In this document: positions 5,529 to 8,430 of the stretch, piece by piece | Layout: every line of letters starts with the position of its first letter | Position numbering within the stretch: the first letter of the stretch is position 1 | Assembly: GCA_012511085.1 (NCBI GenBank) | Contig: JAAZGU010000105.1 | Location: 1-8,430, forward strand | DNA: 8,430 nt | DNA from: Erysipelothrix sp. | GTDB taxonomy: Bacteria; Bacillota_I; Bacilli_A; Erysipelotrichales; Erysipelotrichaceae | Direction: 5' to 3' | The notes under the pieces: generated by a model | Told to the model about the DNA's origin: nothing | The model's database searches: none | What the model saw: only the letters and a program-made list of their open reading frames with translations | Program-made: the position numbers and the translations under genes

Positions 5529-6288
5529 AACCATTCAAAAGTTCTTACACAAATATCATAAACAATCCCTAATTAAGAAGCCTTTTTTGCGGGATGCACA
5601 AAGTAAGGAAAATTTTGTGAATCAACACGGTTTAGTGTTTAAAGTCCAGGATGAAATGGATGCGATTCTCTTGGATGTGTATCATGTATCAACCCAAAAT
5701 AAAGAAGCCTTGCAACAAGCGATTGAAACAACGCGCAACAACGTGTTTGACATGTGGGAGCATTTAACGAACTTACAAAAGAATCATCTTTTACAGGTGG
5801 AAAACCAAGCCTTGTACGATGCCTTACCGCATTTTTACTATAACGATCAAAAAATATACATTGCCTTTTTTAATGAACTCTTAAATTCACTGATTGATAA
5901 GCGGCCGGATGTGTTTGAATTGGAACAATTTTTTAAATTATACAAGAACTATTTGGATGAAATCATTCCAGTTTCTGATTATGGGCATTTGCCTTTTGCC
6001 AGTGACTTTAGTGTGTGTGAATTGCTGCGAGTCGATCAGGATGTGATGTTTCTCTATCATCCAACTGTCAATGTCGTGTATGAAATCGAAAATTTTAACA
6101 TTAAAAGACGCTTTCCCTTTGCTTTAAAACAGGCGCCATCTTTAGCAGCCTTGCAGGATTTTGCATCTTTAGTGACCTATGATAAACTAGATGCAATTAA
6201 AGCCTGGCTCACAAGCCAAAACGTGCTTTCCTTGAAAGCGCAAAAAGCAACCTTAAAAAAAGCTTTTAAAAAAATAGAAGAGGTGTAA
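5521..6288 (+). CDS. Uncharacterised protein of 255 residues
   Basis: I do not recognise this protein and assign no function. From ATG 5521 it has 255 residues, looks soluble and largely helical, and shows no signal peptide, membrane span, nucleotide-binding loop or metal-binding cluster. The N terminus is basic (MARTIQKFLHKYHKQSLIKK). The middle has tyrosine- and phenylalanine-rich stretches (ALPHFYYNDQKIYIAFFNEL, 101-120; LEQFFKLYKNYLDEI, 134-148). The C terminus is lysine-rich (LKAQKATLKKAFKKIEEV). There is one cysteine (166) and two tryptophans. ATG 5521 is preferred over GTG 5500 because GTGGAGG (5509-5515) lies five bases before it. It overlaps the small ORF by 8 bases and ends two bases before mtaB, so it is probably co-expressed with the RNA-modification genes rluB and mtaB. 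A role with RNA would be a guess from position and charge only. Confidence 0.85.
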   Translation: MARTIQKFLHKYHKQSLIKKPFLRDAQSKENFVNQHGLVFKVQDEMDAILLDVYHVSTQNKEALQQAIETTRNNVFDMWEHLTNLQKNHLLQVENQALYDALPHFYYNDQKIYIAFFNELLNSLIDKRPDVFELEQFFKLYKNYLDEIIPVSDYGHLPFASDFSVCELLRVDQDVMFLYHPTVNVVYEIENFNIKRRFPFALKQAPSLAALQDFASLVTYDKLDAIKAWLTSQNVLSLKAQKATLKKAFKKIEEV

Positions 6289-6290
6289 GT

Positions 6291-7529
6291 TTGAAGACGT
6301 TTGCAATCGCAACCTTAGGTTGTAAAGTTAACTCAGTGGAATCGGATCGCTACATCCAAATTATGGAACAAGGTGACTATCAACAAGTTGATTTCAAAGA
6401 TAAAGCTGATTTATATATTATTAATACATGCGCTGTGACCAACGCTGCGGCCGCTAAGAGCCGGCAGCGAATTGCGCAAGCCCAGCGTTTGAACCCCAAG
6501 GCGCAAATTGTCGTGGTTGGCTGTTCCGTGGCAGCAGATTTTGATAACTTGTCAAAATTTAAAAACATCGAAGCTTTTATTTCTCAAGATGAGAAAGCAG
6601 ACTTTGATCGTATTGTGCTCAAGAAAGAGCTCATGAATACCTTGGCGGCCACCAAACAATCCAAAACGCGGGCGTTTTTAAAGATTCAAGATGGTTGTGA
6701 ACAGTTTTGTTCCTTTTGTGTGATTCCCATTGCGCGTGGCCCGGAAACATCGGTGCAGCTTGATGAACTCGTAACTACTACCCAGCAGCTCGTGGCAGCG
6801 GGGCATCAAGAAATTGTACTAACCGGCATTCATATTGGAAAATACGGGATGAAAGATGAAAGTTCACTGCTTGAACTTTTAAAAGAGCTGGTGTGTATCG
6901 ATGGCTTGCAGCGGATTCGTATTTCTTCGATTGAAATAACGGAATTGCACGATGACTTATTGGAATTCATGGCGAATGAACCCAAAATAGCGAAACACTT
7001 GCACATTCCTTTGCAATCGGGAAGCGATGTGGTCCTTAAAGCCATGAATCGCCCCTACGACATGGCTTATTTCTTTAAGCGGGTTGCGAAAATTCGCACC
7101 CTAATGCCAGATATTATGATAAGCAGCGATGTGATTGCCGGTTTTGTCAATGAAAGCGAAGCACAATTTCAAGAAACAATCGCAAACATCGAGGCACTTG
7201 ATTTTGGATTTCTCCATGTGTTTCCGTATTCAAAACGCAAACAAACCAAGGCGATGCAGATGAAGCATCATCTGCCTGGTGATGTGATTAAAGCGCGCAC
7301 GCAGACTCTGTTGGCAGTTTCGAAAGCGTGCCGCACAAAATATTACCAATCGTATGTGGATAAAAATGTTTCGGTTTTGTTAGAGCGTCACCATAAGGGT
7401 GGTATGTTTGGATACAGTGAGCATTATCTGCCTGTTGTTGTGAAAGATTACAAATGCGATGGCAACCAGTTTGTGGACGTTACCATCACCCACACCACTG
7501 ACACCATGTGTTATGGTGTGCTTAAATAG
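6291..7529 (+). CDS. mtaB: tRNA N6-threonylcarbamoyladenosine-37 methylthiotransferase (radical SAM)
   Basis: Adds a methylthio group at C2 of t6A37 in ANN-decoding tRNAs, using two iron-sulfur clusters and S-adenosylmethionine. At 412 residues it is somewhat shorter than B. subtilis MtaB. The N-terminal UPF0004 domain supplies C11 (LGCKVNSVESD), C47 (INTCAVTN) and C78 (VVGCSV) for one cluster. The radical SAM CxxxCxxC is C136, C140, C143 in KIQDGCEQFCSFCVIP. HIPLQSGSD and the FGFLHVFPYSKRKQTKA region follow, then a C-terminal TRAM-like part (from about 350). LGCKVN separates MtaB from MiaB and RimO. Residues after the cluster motif read ARGPETS where arginine-rich ARG.sRS is usual, and AGFVNESE replaces the common vGFPGEtE. 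The start is TTG 6291 with AGAGGTG at 6279-6285; no ATG fits. Confidence 0.93.
   Translation: MKTFAIATLGCKVNSVESDRYIQIMEQGDYQQVDFKDKADLYIINTCAVTNAAAAKSRQRIAQAQRLNPKAQIVVVGCSVAADFDNLSKFKNIEAFISQDEKADFDRIVLKKELMNTLAATKQSKTRAFLKIQDGCEQFCSFCVIPIARGPETSVQLDELVTTTQQLVAAGHQEIVLTGIHIGKYGMKDESSLLELLKELVCIDGLQRIRISSIEITELHDDLLEFMANEPKIAKHLHIPLQSGSDVVLKAMNRPYDMAYFFKRVAKIRTLMPDIMISSDVIAGFVNESEAQFQETIANIEALDFGFLHVFPYSKRKQTKAMQMKHHLPGDVIKARTQTLLAVSKACRTKYYQSYVDKNVSVLLERHHKGGMFGYSEHYLPVVVKDYKCDGNQFVDVTITHTTDTMCYGVLK
7501..7519. repeat. Inverted repeat at the 3' end of mtaB, before the murE ribosome binding site
   Basis: ACACCAT (7501-7507) pairs perfectly with ATGGTGT (7513-7519) around the loop GTGTT. An alternative pairing joins CACACCA (7491-7497) to TGGTGTG (7514-7520). 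No T-run follows, so it is not a terminator. It ends eight bases before the murE AGGAG (7528-7532), where it could modulate murE translation or simply reflect coding sequence. Confidence 0.4.
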
Positions 7530-7537
7530 GAGCTTTT

Positions 7538-8430
7538 ATGTTACTAAGTGAAATTTTTAAAGATGCCCCTGCGGTTTTAATTAAGAACCTGATGAGTGAC
7601 TCGCGTAAAAAAACGCAACGTGGTCTGTTTTTTTGTTTGAAAGGCATGACCTTTGATGGGCATAAATTCATCGACCAAGCTATTGAAAATGGGGCAGTTG
7701 CGATTGTTTACAGTGATCCGTTGCCTGATAAACAAGAAGGCATCACTTACATTCAAGTTAAAGATGTGTTAGCGACCTTAAATCAAGTCGCAAACACCTT
7801 TTATTTGAAACCTTCAAGCCAACTTGATGTGTATGGTGTGACCGGCACCAACGGAAAAAGCACGGTAGCAACCTTAATCCATTATTTCAACTCCCAATTT
7901 ACAACTTCAGGTTACATTGGGACAATTGGCATTGAAATTGGGGATAAGAAGCAGCCAGCCTTGTTAACGACACCCGATATCATTGATTTACAACGCACCC
8001 TAAGTGAGATGGTGAAAGATTCGGTTTCCACCGTCGCCCTTGAAGTATCAAGCATCGGTTTGGAACAACATCGCGTGGATGCGATTGATTTCAATGTCGC
8101 TATCTTTACAAATTTGACGCATGATCATTTAGACTATCATGGTACGATGGATAATTATTTTCGTGCCAAAGCAAAACTGTTTGAATTATTGGATACGGAA
8201 GGCTTGGCGATTGTCAACCTTGATGATGCTTATGCACAAGGCATCATTGACTATTCAAATGCGCCCGTATGTACCTATGGTATCGAAAGTGAAGCTGATT
8301 TTATTATCGATGACATTGAATTGAGTGCCAAAGGTACAAGCTTTTCATTAACCAATCATAAAACTGAAGAAAAAATCACAATTGAAACCAACTTAGTGGC
8401 GCAGTTTAATGTGATGAATTTGACGGCTGC
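7538..8430 (+). CDS. murE: UDP-N-acetylmuramoyl-tripeptide synthetase (MurE), 3' end outside window
   Basis: ATP-dependent ligase that adds the third amino acid (diaminopimelate or L-lysine) to UDP-MurNAc-L-Ala-D-Glu in the cytoplasm. The window holds 297 codons, open to the edge. The short N-terminal domain has the UDP-binding SDSRKKTQRGLFF (20-32). The central domain has the ATP loop GVTGTNGKST (100-109), TTPD (144-147), EVSSIGLEQHRVD (169-181), TNLTHDHLDYHGTM (191-204) and AKAKLF (210-215), where K211 should be the carbamylated lysine. Two differences stand out: the ATP loop ends K-S-T instead of K-T-T, and Ile173 replaces the His of the usual EVSSH. The motif for third-residue choice (DNPR in diaminopimelate enzymes) lies beyond the window, so lysine or diaminopimelate cannot be decided. 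ATG 7538 has AGGAG at 7528-7532, overlapping the mtaB stop. Confidence 0.93.
   Translation, partial: MLLSEIFKDAPAVLIKNLMSDSRKKTQRGLFFCLKGMTFDGHKFIDQAIENGAVAIVYSDPLPDKQEGITYIQVKDVLATLNQVANTFYLKPSSQLDVYGVTGTNGKSTVATLIHYFNSQFTTSGYIGTIGIEIGDKKQPALLTTPDIIDLQRTLSEMVKDSVSTVALEVSSIGLEQHRVDAIDFNVAIFTNLTHDHLDYHGTMDNYFRAKAKLFELLDTEGLAIVNLDDAYAQGIIDYSNAPVCTYGIESEADFIIDDIELSAKGTSFSLTNHKTEEKITIETNLVAQFNVMNLTA

Noticed and set aside
6380..7045. Antisense frames opposite mtaB (6380-6568, 6830-7045)
   Set aside because: Opposite highly conserved coding sequence, with no ribosome binding sites or recognisable motifs.
7912..8324. Minus-strand frame 7912-8094 and out-of-frame plus-strand frame 8139-8324
   Set aside because: Both lie within murE, whose frame is open from 7538 to the window end with all expected motifs.

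Overview
The window reads as a single-direction, tightly packed chromosomal block from a low-to-moderate GC Firmicute. A member of the Erysipelotrichia or a close relative is my best guess, from protein flavour only. The evidence is AAGGTGAT/GGAGG-type ribosome binding sites, frequent TTG starts, the Firmicute-type thyA-folA and scpA-scpB pairs, a rluB gene next to them, and a peptidoglycan gene (murE), which argues against a wall-less Mollicute. TGA is a stop (at 2116-2118 and 62-64) and TGG is tryptophan, so the genetic code is standard. No rRNA, tRNA, CRISPR array, transposase or phage gene is visible, and there is no gene-free stretch longer than about 110 bases.

Layout. Positions 1-64 hold the last codons of an upstream gene that looks like a single-stranded DNA-binding protein. 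It is followed at once by a rho-independent terminator (64-90). A promoter and ribosome binding site then start a run of nine complete genes plus one cut by the window end: thyA and folA (dTMP and tetrahydrofolate), a PlsC-like protein that has lost its catalytic motifs, pyrimidine-nucleoside phosphorylase, scpA and scpB (condensin partners), rluB (23S rRNA pseudouridine synthase), a 44-codon small ORF, an unrecognised 255-residue protein, mtaB (tRNA ms2t6A37 methylthiotransferase) and the first 297 codons of murE. A good extended -10 promoter sits just before scpA, so the block may be two overlapping transcription units.

How the genes fit together. thyA makes dTMP and dihydrofolate, folA recycles the dihydrofolate, and the phosphorylase handles pyrimidine (deoxy)nucleosides, so the first part is a pyrimidine/folate module. 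The second part combines chromosome segregation, ribosome and tRNA modification, and cell-wall precursor synthesis, a growth-linked housekeeping group. Most junctions overlap or nearly touch, and three share the same 8-base ATGNNTAR overlap, which suggests translational coupling throughout.

Most of the window is ordinary housekeeping DNA. The parts worth a second look are the small ORF and unknown protein between rluB and mtaB, the degenerate acyltransferase in the nucleotide module, the very short mRNA leaders implied by the two promoters, and several substitutions at signature positions in the phosphorylase, MtaB and MurE.
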